Positions 37,121 through 46,576 of a stretch of 64,000 bases of DNA are shown piece by piece. Source of the DNA: Brachyspira intermedia PWS/A (lineage in GTDB: Bacteria; Spirochaetota; Brachyspiria; Brachyspirales; Brachyspiraceae). A model generated the notes under the pieces. The model was not told the DNA's origin and searched no databases. It worked only from the letters and a program-made list of their open reading frames with translations. Within the stretch, counting starts at the first letter, position 1, and each line of letters starts with the position of its first letter. A program made the position numbers and the translations under genes. The stretch spans positions 2,852,001 to 2,916,000 of the forward strand of contig NC_017243.1 of NCBI RefSeq assembly GCF_000223215.1. Direction: 5' to 3'.

Positions 37121-39385
37121 TTAACTTTTATACCAAGAAGGAGGATTACTTTCTATAGGCGAATTTGAAAAAGCATATTTCATATTAACATTTTCTCCTA
37201 ATTTCCAAGATTCTAAATCCTGATTGAAATTAATACAGTTATCAAATAAAAATGATATATATTTAATATTAGACATATTCCATTTATATAAAGGCTGATT
37301 GAAATTTGAAGCCCATTGAAACATTGAGGTTATAGATTCAGCATTACTCATATTCCAATCATTTAAAGGCTGATTAAAACTTTTTGCATACCTAAACATA
37401 GCATCTGCATATTTTAATTTGCTTATATTCCATTTAGAAATATCCTGATTAAAAGAATATGCACTTTCAAACATAAAGCTCATAATTTCTACATTACTAA
37501 CATTCCAATTACTTAAATCATTATTAAAAATAATACAATGTGAAAACATAAAATTCATATACTTCACATTAGAAACATTCCAATTATTAAGAGGCTGATT
37601 AAATCTAGTACAGCCTTCAAACATATAAGCCATATCTTCTACTTTAGATACATTCCAATTTTCTATATTATGATTAAAATATACAGCTCCTTTAAACATA
37701 TTATGCATATCTTCTACATTTGAAGTATCCCAAGTTTCAATGCCGTCAAATTTTTCAAGTTTTGAATTCTGAAATAAACCAGACATATCAGTTATCAAAC
37801 TAGTATCTATTTTATCATATTTTACTTTTTCTTTTATTAGTTTTAATAATTCTATTTTGTTTTTAGGTTTATATTTTTCATTATCTTTTAATTCTATTTT
37901 TTTAGCTTTTTTATATTCTGTTATTATACTTTCTTTATTTTCAATTAGTTCTTTTAATTCATCATAATAAGTATTTTCAAGTTTCTTTATAAAATCTTTA
38001 AGTTTATTATATTTCAAAACTTCTTTATAAACTTCTTTTATATTGCAGTTTTCAAGCATATCTAAAAGTTTTTTTCTATTATTTCCTTTAGATAAAAAAT
38101 AAATATTTAATATAGACTTAACATTCTTAAAAGAAGAAGCACCAGAAAAAATATCATCAATAAAGCAAGCCTCATTAATAATCCAATTTTCTATAGAATA
38201 ATTAAAACTTTCTGCACCGCTAAACATATATGACATATAAATTGCACTAAAAACATTCCAGCTTCCAATATCCTGATTAAAACTTTTTGCATTGAAAAAC
38301 ATATAGTTCATATATAAAACATTAGAAGTATCCCAATTATTTAAAGGCTGATTAAAATTATAAGCATTCTCAAACATACCAAGCATATTTTCTGTTTTAC
38401 TTACATTCCAATTATTAATATCTTGATTAAAATTTTCTGCCTCAAAAAACATACATTTCATATTTACTACGTTTGAAGTATCCCATTTGTATAATGGCTT
38501 ATTGAAACTTTTACATTTACAAAACATATTACTCATATCTTTTACATTACTTGTATTCCAATTATTTATATCAGAATTAAATCTATATGCCTCTTCAAAC
38601 ATAGAACGCATATTTTCAACTTTAGAAGTGTCCCAATTATTTAAAAGCTGATTAATTTTTTCTGCACATTTAAACATGCTGTTCATATCCGTAACATTAG
38701 AAACATTCCAATCATTCAAACTCTGATTAAAATTCTTACATCTCTCAAACATACTATACATTTTAGTAACATTAATTACATTCCAATTACTAATAGATTG
38801 ATCAAAATTTTCTGCCTCAAAAAACATGCAGCTCATATTCTCAGCATTAGATGTGTTCCAACTATTTAAATCCTGATTAAATTTTTTACATCCGCTAAAC
38901 ATTCCGTACATATTTTTAACATTACTTACATTCCAATTATTCAAAGGCTGATTGAAAGATGATGCCCCATAAAACATAAAACTCATATTTTCAACATTAG
39001 ATACATTCCAGCTATTTAAATCTTGATTAAACTTCTTGCAGTCAAAAAATATACTGTTCATATCTTTAACTTTATAAACATTCCAATCACCTATATACTG
39101 ATTAAATTCTTCAGCACCGAAAAACATACAAGCCATATTCTCAACATTAGATACATTCCATTTTGATATATCGCTATTAAATGTTCTGCAATTAAAAAAC
39201 ATATCATGCATATCTATAACATTAGAAGTGTCCCAATTTTCTATACCATCAAATTTTTTTCTTTTTGATTCTTTGAATAATACAGTCATATCATTTATTA
39301 AACTTGTATCAATATCGCCCAAATATATACTCTCATCTTTTACTAATTCTTTTAATTCTTCTTTAGTCTGAGGCTTGTATTTCAT
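37121..39385 (-). CDS. DUF285 (BspA-like) leucine-rich repeat protein, duplicated module
   Basis: 754 residues built of ~24-25-residue repeats of the form MxxMFxxaxxFNQxLxxWNxSNVxx, the DUF285 (PF03382) pattern of BspA-like surface proteins. There are two modules: about 1-420 (about 15 repeats) and about 497-754 (about 8 repeats), each opening with the same cap (KYKPxxKxEL..L, then DTSLIxDMxxLF and KFDGIExWDTSNV). A Lys/Glu helical linker joins them. No signal peptide or membrane anchor is seen, which is odd if the protein is surface-exposed; it may be cytoplasmic or use another route. Start ATG 39385; no clear Shine-Dalgarno. Convergent with the OmpA-type gene across the repeat cluster. Confidence 0.85.
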   Translation of the reverse strand: MKYKPQTKEELKELVKDESIYLGDIDTSLINDMTVLFKESKRKKFDGIENWDTSNVIDMHDMFFNCRTFNSDISKWNVSNVENMACMFFGAEEFNQYIGDWNVYKVKDMNSIFFDCKKFNQDLNSWNVSNVENMSFMFYGASSFNQPLNNWNVSNVKNMYGMFSGCKKFNQDLNSWNTSNAENMSCMFFEAENFDQSISNWNVINVTKMYSMFERCKNFNQSLNDWNVSNVTDMNSMFKCAEKINQLLNNWDTSKVENMRSMFEEAYRFNSDINNWNTSNVKDMSNMFCKCKSFNKPLYKWDTSNVVNMKCMFFEAENFNQDINNWNVSKTENMLGMFENAYNFNQPLNNWDTSNVLYMNYMFFNAKSFNQDIGSWNVFSAIYMSYMFSGAESFNYSIENWIINEACFIDDIFSGASSFKNVKSILNIYFLSKGNNRKKLLDMLENCNIKEVYKEVLKYNKLKDFIKKLENTYYDELKELIENKESIITEYKKAKKIELKDNEKYKPKNKIELLKLIKEKVKYDKIDTSLITDMSGLFQNSKLEKFDGIETWDTSNVEDMHNMFKGAVYFNHNIENWNVSKVEDMAYMFEGCTRFNQPLNNWNVSNVKYMNFMFSHCIIFNNDLSNWNVSNVEIMSFMFESAYSFNQDISKWNISKLKYADAMFRYAKSFNQPLNDWNMSNAESITSMFQWASNFNQPLYKWNMSNIKYISFLFDNCINFNQDLESWKLGENVNMKYAFSNSPIESNPPSWYKS

Positions 39386-39622
39386 TATTATGTACCCTTA
39401 ATGTTTTTTATGATTCTATATTATTTTATATATTTTTCAATTTTAATACTAAATATAACAAATAGATTTTATATCAATTTTTTAATATAATACTAAAGAT
39501 TAATTATCGTATAACATTTCAATATAACATTTGTCTTTTTGAAACTTTGACAAAAAAGTTAATATACTCAATTTAATAAAATTAATTATAACTAATATTT
39601 ATTTCTTCTTTTAATTCATATT
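39386..39622. other. AT-rich divergent spacer upstream of the ATPase gene
   Basis: Holds the promoters of the divergent DUF285 and ATPase genes; a TTGACA at 39547-39552 has no well-spaced -10. No gene or terminator seen. Confidence 0.4.
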
Positions 39623-39650
39623 TTGTATTTATGGATAATATATTTATTAT
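39623..39650 (+). promoter_or_regulatory. Possible promoter for the ATPase/nuclease-like pair
   Basis: TTGTAT (39623-39628), 16-base spacer, TATTAT (39645-39650), about 110 bases before the ATPase start. Weak in this base composition. Confidence 0.3.
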
Positions 39651-39762
39651 AAAAATATATAATTATCAGTATTATTTTAAATAACATAAACCTAAAATTT
39701 TGAATATAGACAATTTTTTATATTTTAAGTATAATAGTTTTTATATGATTAATGGAGATAAT

Positions 39763-41052
39763 ATGCAGAAAATAATTATTAAAAATTTACTTATTGTAAA
39801 AAATTTTGAAATGGAAATTGACAAATTCAATTTGATTATAGGGGAACAATCTTCAGGTAAAAGCACAATAAGTAAAGCCATATTTTTCTTCAAAGAAATA
39901 AATGCTCAAATTAAATTTTACATATTTGTTTATAAAAATAATATACAATCTAGTATAAAAAAAATATATAATAATATAATAAAAGATTCTTTTATAACTA
40001 TTTTTGGAAAATTAGAGAATATAGATGATGATTTATATTTAAAATATATATACAAATCTAATACTTCTATAGAAATAACCAAAAAAAATAATGATTTAGA
40101 TATTAATTATAGTGAAAATATAATAGGATTTTTTCATAAATTAGAAATTGATATAAAAAAACTTTTTGAAGAATATTTAAATTTTAATAGTCCGATAAGA
40201 TTTGAAGATATTTTTGAAAGAGGAATAGGTAGAGAAATAGATGATTTTTTTGAAAATGAGTCAATGACCTATTATATACCTGCCTCAAGAAGTTCTATAG
40301 CATTATTAAACAACCAAAGAACCAGACTTGATTATGATACAATAGATTTTATATTTTATCCTTTTATTACACTTGTTGAAAAAATTGAGTTTTTATTCAA
40401 AGATGGAGTCCAAAATTTTATAAAGAATATCAATGATGATTATAAAAAAACAATTCTCAATAAAATGAATAAAAAAATAGAAAAATATATGGGCGGAGAA
40501 TATTTTTGCGATGATAAATTTGGGTATATAAAATTAGAAAATAATAAAAAAATACCTGTAGATAAAATATCATCTGGACAGCAGGAAATATTATGGCTAT
40601 TAAATGTTTTACTAGGTATAACATGGCTAAATAAAAAAAATCAATTTGTTATAATAGAAGAACCAGAAGCTCATCTATATCCCAAAATGCAAAAAGAAAT
40701 TATAGACTTCATTGTTAATTTTATGAATATGACTAATAGCAGTATTTTAATTACAACTCATAGCCCTTATATATTAACAAGTACAAATAATTTGCTTTAT
40801 GCTGGAAAATTAAAAGAAAACTATAAAAACAATAAAGAAAAAATAGAAAAAATTAATAACATTGTAGGTGAATATGGTGCTATCAATCCTAGTGAAATAA
40901 ATGCTTTTAAACTATACTTAAATGATTTTAGATATACAAATATTATTAATGAGGAAAGTGAAATTAACTGTGAAGAAATAGATGATGTATCTAATACCAT
41001 TAATGAAACATATACAAAATTGTTTGATATGGAATTAAATAATGAACAATAA
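39763..41052 (+). CDS. AAA ATPase of the OLD/ABC-like type
   Basis: 429-residue cytoplasmic ATPase of the AAA_15/OLD-like group. Walker A GEQSSGKST (27-35), an ABC-like signature ISSGQQEILWLLN, Walker B FVIIEEPEAHLYP and a switch-His segment ITTHSPYILTST. Between the Walker A and signature lies a long Lys/Asn-rich helical region (about 45-275). There is no C-terminal Toprim nuclease domain, unlike OLD or GajA, so an effector would have to be a separate protein. I use the ATG at 39763 because ggag stands six bases upstream; the longer forms (ATG 39745, TTG 39700) lack one. Its last 11 bases overlap the next gene, so the two are translationally coupled. Proteins of this type are often the sensor/motor in phage-defence operons. 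Confidence 0.8.
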   Translation: MQKIIIKNLLIVKNFEMEIDKFNLIIGEQSSGKSTISKAIFFFKEINAQIKFYIFVYKNNIQSSIKKIYNNIIKDSFITIFGKLENIDDDLYLKYIYKSNTSIEITKKNNDLDINYSENIIGFFHKLEIDIKKLFEEYLNFNSPIRFEDIFERGIGREIDDFFENESMTYYIPASRSSIALLNNQRTRLDYDTIDFIFYPFITLVEKIEFLFKDGVQNFIKNINDDYKKTILNKMNKKIEKYMGGEYFCDDKFGYIKLENNKKIPVDKISSGQQEILWLLNVLLGITWLNKKNQFVIIEEPEAHLYPKMQKEIIDFIVNFMNMTNSSILITTHSPYILTSTNNLLYAGKLKENYKNNKEKIEKINNIVGEYGAINPSEINAFKLYLNDFRYTNIINEESEINCEEIDDVSNTINETYTKLFDMELNNEQ

Positions 41053-41551
41053 TTATGAACTATTAAAAAAAGATGATAGAAAAACTTTATCAGATGCACA
41101 AACAAAACTTTATATAAAAGCAGAAAATGATATTCTTATTATAAAAGTTGATAATGGTATATTTAATGACAATGTAAAAAAATGTGATTACTTAGCATAT
41201 AGAGAAAAAGAAGTTTCTAATTTTATAGAATTAAAAGGTTCAAAAATAGATAAAGCATATATTCAAATTATAGAAACAATCAAAAATATTTCAAACAACG
41301 ATAAATTAAAACATTTAATAGATATAAAAGAATTAAAAGCCTATATAGTAAGTAAAGAAAAAAATAAAATTCCTCAAGGCATAGAAAATAAATCAAAAGA
41401 ATTGGCAAAAATTTTATTTACTAAATCTAAAATAAAACCTCAAGATATGTTTCAGTTAATTAATTATGTTCTTGTGGTTTCTGATAAAGATAAAAGACAA
41501 TCTAATGGAAATAGAATAATATGTTCATATAAAAATCCCATAATATTATAA
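41042..41551 (+). CDS. Small PD-(D/E)XK nuclease-like protein, coupled to the ATPase
   Basis: 169 residues, no signal peptide. The middle holds a PD-(D/E)XK-like core: Asp49 in KKCDYLAY, Glu63 and Lys65 in FIELKG, then Gln75 in AYIQIIETI, spacing D-x13-E-x-K with a downstream Gln as in restriction-type and Holliday-junction-type nucleases. An upstream Glu28 could complete the site. It overlaps the ATPase gene by 11 bases in another frame. The pair would be an ATPase sensor with a separate nuclease effector; I know of no named system with exactly this pair, and the nuclease call rests on motif reading only. It ends close to a copy of the intergenic repeat element. Confidence 0.55.
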   Translation: MNNNYELLKKDDRKTLSDAQTKLYIKAENDILIIKVDNGIFNDNVKKCDYLAYREKEVSNFIELKGSKIDKAYIQIIETIKNISNNDKLKHLIDIKELKAYIVSKEKNKIPQGIENKSKELAKILFTKSKIKPQDMFQLINYVLVVSDKDKRQSNGNRIICSYKNPIIL

Positions 41552-41640
41552 ATATTATTATGTTTACCAAATTATTAACAGTAATTTATCAATTATCAGC
41601 CTATATTATGTAATTTATAAAATTTTAGTTTTTTGTTTTA

Positions 41641-41852
41641 TTTTGAATCCCCGCCCTTTTAAATTTATAGTATTAATTTCAATTAAAAATTTTATTTTAT
41701 CAAAAACTTAAATTAGAAAAAGCACACCCACCCAAGCGCTATTTAAATTTATAATGCATATACCGCATGTTGAATAGATTTTGATATATAATAAAATTGA
41801 ATTGATAATTAAACTTATATTTTTAGTTTCGCTCACCATGCGTTAAAAATAA
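41641..41852 (+). repeat. Intergenic nested inverted-repeat element, copy C (diverged, partial)
   Basis: Contains the C-rich end (gaatccccgccctttt), gcacacccacccaag, a decayed central arm (accgcatgttga) and gctcaccatgcgttaaa; the outer right arm is missing. Lies between the convergent ends of the nuclease-like gene and argH. Confidence 0.7.
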
Positions 41853-41871
41853 TGCAGTAAAAAAATGCAAT

Positions 41872-41910
41872 AAAAAAACAAGAGCACCATTTTTTTATAG
41901 TACCCTTGTT
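41872..41910 (-). terminator. Intrinsic terminator after argH
   Basis: On the minus strand aacaagggtac ... gtgctcttgtt followed by a run of Ts; about 35 bases after the argH stop. Confidence 0.75.
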
Positions 41911-41942
41911 CTATATTTTTTATTTACTTAAAAATAATAAAT

Positions 41943-43331
41943 TTACTTTCCGTTTGATTTAAGCCAGTCTTCGTTTATCTTTATCACTTCTAAAACAGCA
42001 CTCTCGCTAGGACTTCCAATCATTGTCTTGTTAGAAACCTGAGCTTCTGGAGTTATACAAGCATAAATATCATCTTCAAATAAATCGGACTCTTTTTTAT
42101 ATTCTTCTATAGAAAGAGTAGAAAGATTTTTATTGTTGTTGATTGAATATACTACAAGACGGCCTGAAACACCATGTGCATCTCTGAAAGGCATACCCTT
42201 TCTTACAAGATAATCAGCAACCTCAGTAGCATTCAAAAATCCTTCATTAACAGAATTAAGCATATTATCTTTATTGACTTTCATTGTTTTTAATACATTA
42301 GGAAGTATTGATAAACAATTCTTAACATTCTCTAAAGAATCAAATATACCTTCTTTATCTTCCTGCATATCTTTATTGTATGCTAAAGGCAAAGACTTCA
42401 TCACTGTTAATATAGAAAATAAATTTCCGTAAACCCTTCCAGTCTTTCCTCGAATAAGTTCAAGTATATCCGGATTCTTCTTTTGAGGCATTAAACTTGA
42501 ACCTGTTGTAAACTCATCATCAAATTCTACAAATTTGAATTCTGAAGTAGAATATAATATCATCTCCTCAGAAAAACGGCTTAAATGCATCATTATTATT
42601 GATAAAGCAGATTCCACCTCAATAACAAAATCCCTATCAGATACAGCATCCAATGAGTTAAGCATAACATTTTTGAAATTGAGAGTTTCAGCAGTTTTTT
42701 TGTTGTCTATCTTGTAAGTAGAACAAGCCAAAGCACCAGCACCTAAAGGCATAACATCTATTCTTTTGTAGGCATCAGTCAATCTGTCAAAATCTCTTTT
42801 AAACATCTCAACATAAGCACCTAAATAATGTGCAAATGTTATAACCTGTGCCCTTTGAAGATGTGTGTATCCGCTCATATAGGTTTTTGTATGCTCTTTT
42901 TGAATGCTTACCAATGTAGAAATTAAATCTAATATTAAAGATTTTATATTCTCTACTTTGTTTTTTAAATGCATTCTCAAATCAAGTGCAACCTGATCAT
43001 TTCTGCTTCTTCCAGTATGAACTTTTTTTCCTACTTCCCCTACTCTATCAATAAGCCATCTTTCAACTTGAGTATGTATATCTTCTAATTCAAAATCAAA
43101 TTGAAGTTTATTATTTTCAATATCATCTAAAATCTGTTTTAGACCATTTATTATAGTTACGCTTTCATCAAGAGGAATTATTGAGCATTCTCCAAGCATT
43201 TTCGCATGTGCTATGCTTCCTAATATATCCTCTTTGTACATCTTACAATCGAAAGATAATGAAGAGTTAAAATCATTAGCTTCCTTGTTAAGCTCTTTAG
43301 AAAAGCGTCCCCCCCATAATTTTTCTTTCAT
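41943..43331 (-). CDS. argH: Argininosuccinate lyase
   Basis: Last step of arginine synthesis: splits argininosuccinate into arginine and fumarate; homotetramer of the fumarase/aspartase superfamily. 462 residues, full length. N-terminus KLWGGRFSKELNKEANDFN; the catalytic-loop signature is GSSLMPQKKNPD, and the HTGRSRNDQVALDLR segment is present. Six bases after argG on the same strand. No anomaly seen. Confidence 0.95.
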   Translation of the reverse strand: MKEKLWGGRFSKELNKEANDFNSSLSFDCKMYKEDILGSIAHAKMLGECSIIPLDESVTIINGLKQILDDIENNKLQFDFELEDIHTQVERWLIDRVGEVGKKVHTGRSRNDQVALDLRMHLKNKVENIKSLILDLISTLVSIQKEHTKTYMSGYTHLQRAQVITFAHYLGAYVEMFKRDFDRLTDAYKRIDVMPLGAGALACSTYKIDNKKTAETLNFKNVMLNSLDAVSDRDFVIEVESALSIIMMHLSRFSEEMILYSTSEFKFVEFDDEFTTGSSLMPQKKNPDILELIRGKTGRVYGNLFSILTVMKSLPLAYNKDMQEDKEGIFDSLENVKNCLSILPNVLKTMKVNKDNMLNSVNEGFLNATEVADYLVRKGMPFRDAHGVSGRLVVYSINNNKNLSTLSIEEYKKESDLFEDDIYACITPEAQVSNKTMIGSPSESAVLEVIKINEDWLKSNGK

Positions 43332-43337
43332 AATTAA

Positions 43338-44557
43338 TTATTTTAACCCCATTTTTTTAGCTTGCTCTTTCATTAAAGCATTAACTTTCAAAGGCAAACC
43401 GAATAATGTTATGAAGCCTTGAGCATCATGGTGATCATATAATTCGCCTGTAGTAAAGCTAGCCAAACTCTGATTATAAAGTGAATAAGGAGAAGTAACA
43501 CCAGCAGGTATAACATTACCTTTGTATAATTTTAATTTTACTTTTCCTGTTACAGTTTGCTGAGTGCTGTCAATGAATGCACATAAAGCCTCTCTTAAAG
43601 GAGTAAACCATCTTCCGCTATATACTAAATCAGTTAATTTATGAGAAACTACATGTTTGAAATATAATGTCTCTCTGTCTAAACATAAATGCTCAATTTC
43701 TCTATGAGCAGCATAAAGTATAGTGCCTCCTGGAGTTTCGTATACGCCGCGGCATTTGATTCCTACTACTCTGTTTTCTAATAAATCAACTATACCAACT
43801 GCATGCTTTCCGCCTATCTCATTTAAGTATTTAACTAAATCAGAAGGAGAGAAAGTTTTTCCGTCTACTTTAGTTGGTATGCCTTTTTCAAATTCTAATT
43901 CTACAAACTGGCCTTCATTAGGAGCATTCTCTATAGTGTTTGATAATTTAAGAAGTCTTTCATAATTAGGCATATTAGCAGGATCTTCAAGTTCTAATCC
44001 CTCATGTGATAAATGCCAAAGGTTCTTATCTCTTGAATAAGAATCATCTTTCTTCATAGGAACTTCTATATTTCTGTCTTCCAAATATTTGATTTCTTCT
44101 TCTCTTGAAGATATATTCCATTCTCTCCAAGGAGCAATGATTTCAAAGTTAGGAGCTAATGCTTTAACAGTTAATTCAAATCTTACTTGGTCATTACCTT
44201 TTCCTGTAGCACCATGAGCTATAGCAGTAGCACCTTCCTCTAAAGCAACCTCAACAAGTTTTTTTGCTATTAAAGGTCTTGCTGCAGAAGTACCAAGTAA
44301 ATATTTATCTTCATAAGTAGCTTCAGCTTTAACTATAGGATAAATATAATCAGTAACAAACTCATCTTCGCATTTAACTAATCTGTATTTTACAGCACCA
44401 GTTTTTAAAGCTCTTTCCTCTAAACCGTCAGTTTCTGTACCCTGACCAACATCTACACATACAGCGATTACATCATAATCATAATTCTCTTTAAGCCATG
44501 GTATAATAACTGTAGTGTCCAAACCGCCTGAATAGGCTAATACTAATTTTTTTTCAT
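43338..44557 (-). CDS. argG: Argininosuccinate synthase, start frameshifted in a poly-A tract
   Basis: Joins citrulline and aspartate with ATP, the step before argH. The body (from 44522) matches ArgG over its length, e.g. [19 protein letters not shown] and [13 protein letters not shown]. Upstream in the same frame is [14 protein letters not shown], the PP-loop ATP-binding motif, but the only start with a Shine-Dalgarno (gaaggg, ATG at 44555-44557) reads ATG AAA AAA AAT TAG and stops. The run is eight As; nine would give [16 protein letters not shown] in frame. Without a joined frame the ATP-binding loop has no start codon other than a TTG inside it. So either slippage on the A run restores it, the copy is inactive, or the sequence has a one-base error. 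The rest of the gene shows no decay. Confidence 0.85.
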
Positions 44558-44607
44558 GATAAAACCCTTCTTTACTTATAAAATGTTTTTATTTAATTAT
44601 TGATTTG

Positions 44608-44659
44608 CAGGGCTTTGCCCCGCACCCCACTTCTTTTATTGGTATAAAAGAAGCAAAAA
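44608..44659 (-). repeat. GC-rich intergenic repeat fragment related to the 36841-37026 piece
   Basis: Inverse orientation: read on the minus strand it starts atgcagttttttt and ends with aaaagaagtggggtgcgg and gcaaagccctgca, the same ends as the piece in unit 2 of the cluster at 36659-37083 but without its long GC-rich middle. Confidence 0.6.
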
Positions 44660-44783
44660 AACTGCATTTGATAAAGTCAGCTTTTAGGTCTAATCTAATT
44701 TTTTAATATATATTATCAACATATAAAAATGTAGTACTTAAGTTTTTTGCAGTTCATATATGATTATAAAAACTTCTATAAGT

Positions 44784-44838
44784 AACAACAAAAAAGTTGA
44801 TAATACTTTTGTAAAAAATAAAATTGTTTAAGTATATA
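44784..44838 (-). repeat. Fragment related to the ends of the 36411-37083 repeat units
   Basis: aacaaaaaagttgataatacttttgtaaaaaataaaattg is, on the other strand, close to the left part of unit 2 (36672-36712); it is followed by gtttaagtatatatt. It lies between argF and argG. Confidence 0.5.
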
Positions 44839-44853
44839 TTAATTTTTATAATA

Positions 44854-45795
44854 TTATTCTTTTACTATACTGCTCATTATAGCCATTTGAGCATGCATTC
44901 TGTTTTCTGCCTCTTCATAAATATATTGAGAATTCATATTGAATACTTCTTCGCTTATCTCCTCGCCTTTATGTGCAGGCAAACAGTGAAGTGCTATAGC
45001 TCCTTTATTAGCAAGAGCAAATAACTCTTTAGTAAGAGTAAAGCCCTTAAATACATTAAGTCTTTTTTCTTTTTCACTCTCCTGTCCCATAGAAGCCCAT
45101 ACATCTGTATAAACTACATCGGCTCCGCTTACTGCCTCTTTTACATCATTAAGAATATCAACAGTACATCCTGTATTTTTTGCTATGTTCTTAGCTACTT
45201 CTATAGTTTTTGCATCTGGTTCATAACCTTTAGGAACTCCTACTTTAATATTAACTCCTAAAGAAGTACAGCCTGTTAAAAGACTGTTACATACATTATT
45301 ACCATCGCCTATATATGTTAATGTTAAACCTTTCAATTTACCGAAATGCTCTTTCATAGTAAATAAATCTGCCATAATCTGACAAGGATGTGAAAGATCT
45401 GTCAAAGCATTTATAACAGGTACTTTTGAATATTTAGCAAAATCCTCAACATCACTATGAGCAAAAGTTCTAATCATAATCAAATCGCAGTATCTAGAAA
45501 TAACATTAGAACTGTCTTCAATACTTTCTCTCTGTCCCAATATTATTTCATCTTGTTTTAATACAAAAGCATCTCCGCCTAATTTCTTCATTCCTATTTC
45601 AAAACTTAAACGAGTCCTTAAACTAGGCTTTGAAAAATACATCACCATAGTTCTATTTTTCATTATATCAATTTCTTCTCTATTTCTTACCTTTGATTTT
45701 AACTCGAATGTATAATCAATCAATGCTGATAACTCTTCGCTTGTAAAATCTTCCAAATTAATAAAATGTCTTCCTGATAAATTAACTTTTTTCAT
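44854..45795 (-). CDS. argF: Ornithine carbamoyltransferase
   Basis: Makes citrulline from ornithine and carbamoyl phosphate; supplies ArgG. 313 residues, normal length. Carbamoyl phosphate site KPSLRTRLSFE (the STRTR-type motif), HPCQIMADL, and the ornithine site HCLPAHKGEEISEE. It is on the same strand as argG and argH but separated from argG by about 300 bases of repeat sequence. It could act catabolically (arcB) instead, but proximity to argG and argH favours synthesis. Confidence 0.93.
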   Translation of the reverse strand: MKKVNLSGRHFINLEDFTSEELSALIDYTFELKSKVRNREEIDIMKNRTMVMYFSKPSLRTRLSFEIGMKKLGGDAFVLKQDEIILGQRESIEDSSNVISRYCDLIMIRTFAHSDVEDFAKYSKVPVINALTDLSHPCQIMADLFTMKEHFGKLKGLTLTYIGDGNNVCNSLLTGCTSLGVNIKVGVPKGYEPDAKTIEVAKNIAKNTGCTVDILNDVKEAVSGADVVYTDVWASMGQESEKEKRLNVFKGFTLTKELFALANKGAIALHCLPAHKGEEISEEVFNMNSQYIYEEAENRMHAQMAIMSSIVKE

Positions 45796-45902
45796 AATTT
45801 TTTCCCGTTTAAATTTTTATATTATTTTTTGAGTAATACTATATATCGTTTTTATAATTTTGCAATATTTTTATTTTATATTTTTTAAAAAATAAAATAT
45901 AT

Positions 45903-45938
45903 AAAAAAACGTATAACATAAAACTATGCCATACGTTT
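45903..45938 (-). terminator. Intrinsic terminator after the FlgN-like gene
   Basis: Minus strand: aaacgtatggcatag / tatgttatacgttt stem with a run of seven Ts directly after. It separates the FlgN-like gene from argF. Confidence 0.75.
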
Positions 45939-45961
45939 AATTAAGATATAAATATTCTATA

Positions 45962-46471
45962 TTAAACTTGCTTATTTACTAATACTGATAATTTCCTATT
46001 AACAACATGTTCTTTACCTTTGTTGTTATATCCTACTTTTTTGCTTTCATTTAAAACTTCTTTCATATTTGCAAATAAATCTAAAGCTTCATCGAAAAGT
46101 TTAGGAGCTAATTTATTTAGATGTTTTAATCTAGCCATTAAAGTAACTAATTCAAGACGTAATGCTGATATTCTAGCTGTTTTATTCAATGGTATTCTTC
46201 TAATAATATCAGATAATGTTGCTGTTTCTGATAAATGAGGGAATTTATTTAATACTATCAAATCAATGACATTTTCTCTCATTTTTCTAAGCTCATTAGC
46301 TTCAGTCATTTTTTCATTTTGATGATCACAATATAAATGTATATCCTGTAATCTTGTATTGATTATAGAATTAACTTTTTTTTCTTCGTCTTCTAATATT
46401 ACTTTGTAAACTTCTATTTCTTTGGATAAAAGAATCTCTATTTTTGTAAGTTCTTCATATAAGTTAAACAT
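45962..46471 (-). CDS. FlgN-like flagellar chaperone (probable)
   Basis: 169-residue, almost all-helical cytoplasmic protein resembling FlgN (export chaperone of the hook-associated proteins FlgK and FlgL): N-terminal long helix NLYEELTKIEILLSKEIEVYKVIL in part, then LRKMRENVIDLI and IPLNKTARISALRLELVTLM in part. The start is ATG 46471, six bases after aaaggtgg; a GTG three codons upstream lies inside that Shine-Dalgarno. It has its own terminator. The similarity is at the level of length and helical pattern, so the name is tentative. Confidence 0.55.
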   Translation of the reverse strand: MFNLYEELTKIEILLSKEIEVYKVILEDEEKKVNSIINTRLQDIHLYCDHQNEKMTEANELRKMRENVIDLIVLNKFPHLSETATLSDIIRRIPLNKTARISALRLELVTLMARLKHLNKLAPKLFDEALDLFANMKEVLNESKKVGYNNKGKEHVVNRKLSVLVNKQV

Positions 46472-46576
46472 AAATACCACCTTTAAGTTAAAGCAGATTA
46501 AAATTATTAATCAGCTATGTGATAAATTATCGGCAGTTATTATGATTACTTAACATATTTTTTAAAAAATATTATG

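Noticed and set aside
37121-39385. Regular repeats about 75 bases apart, CRISPR-like at a glance
   Set aside because: The period is the codon-level image of 24-25-residue DUF285 repeats in one intact open frame; units are not identical and there are no unique spacers.
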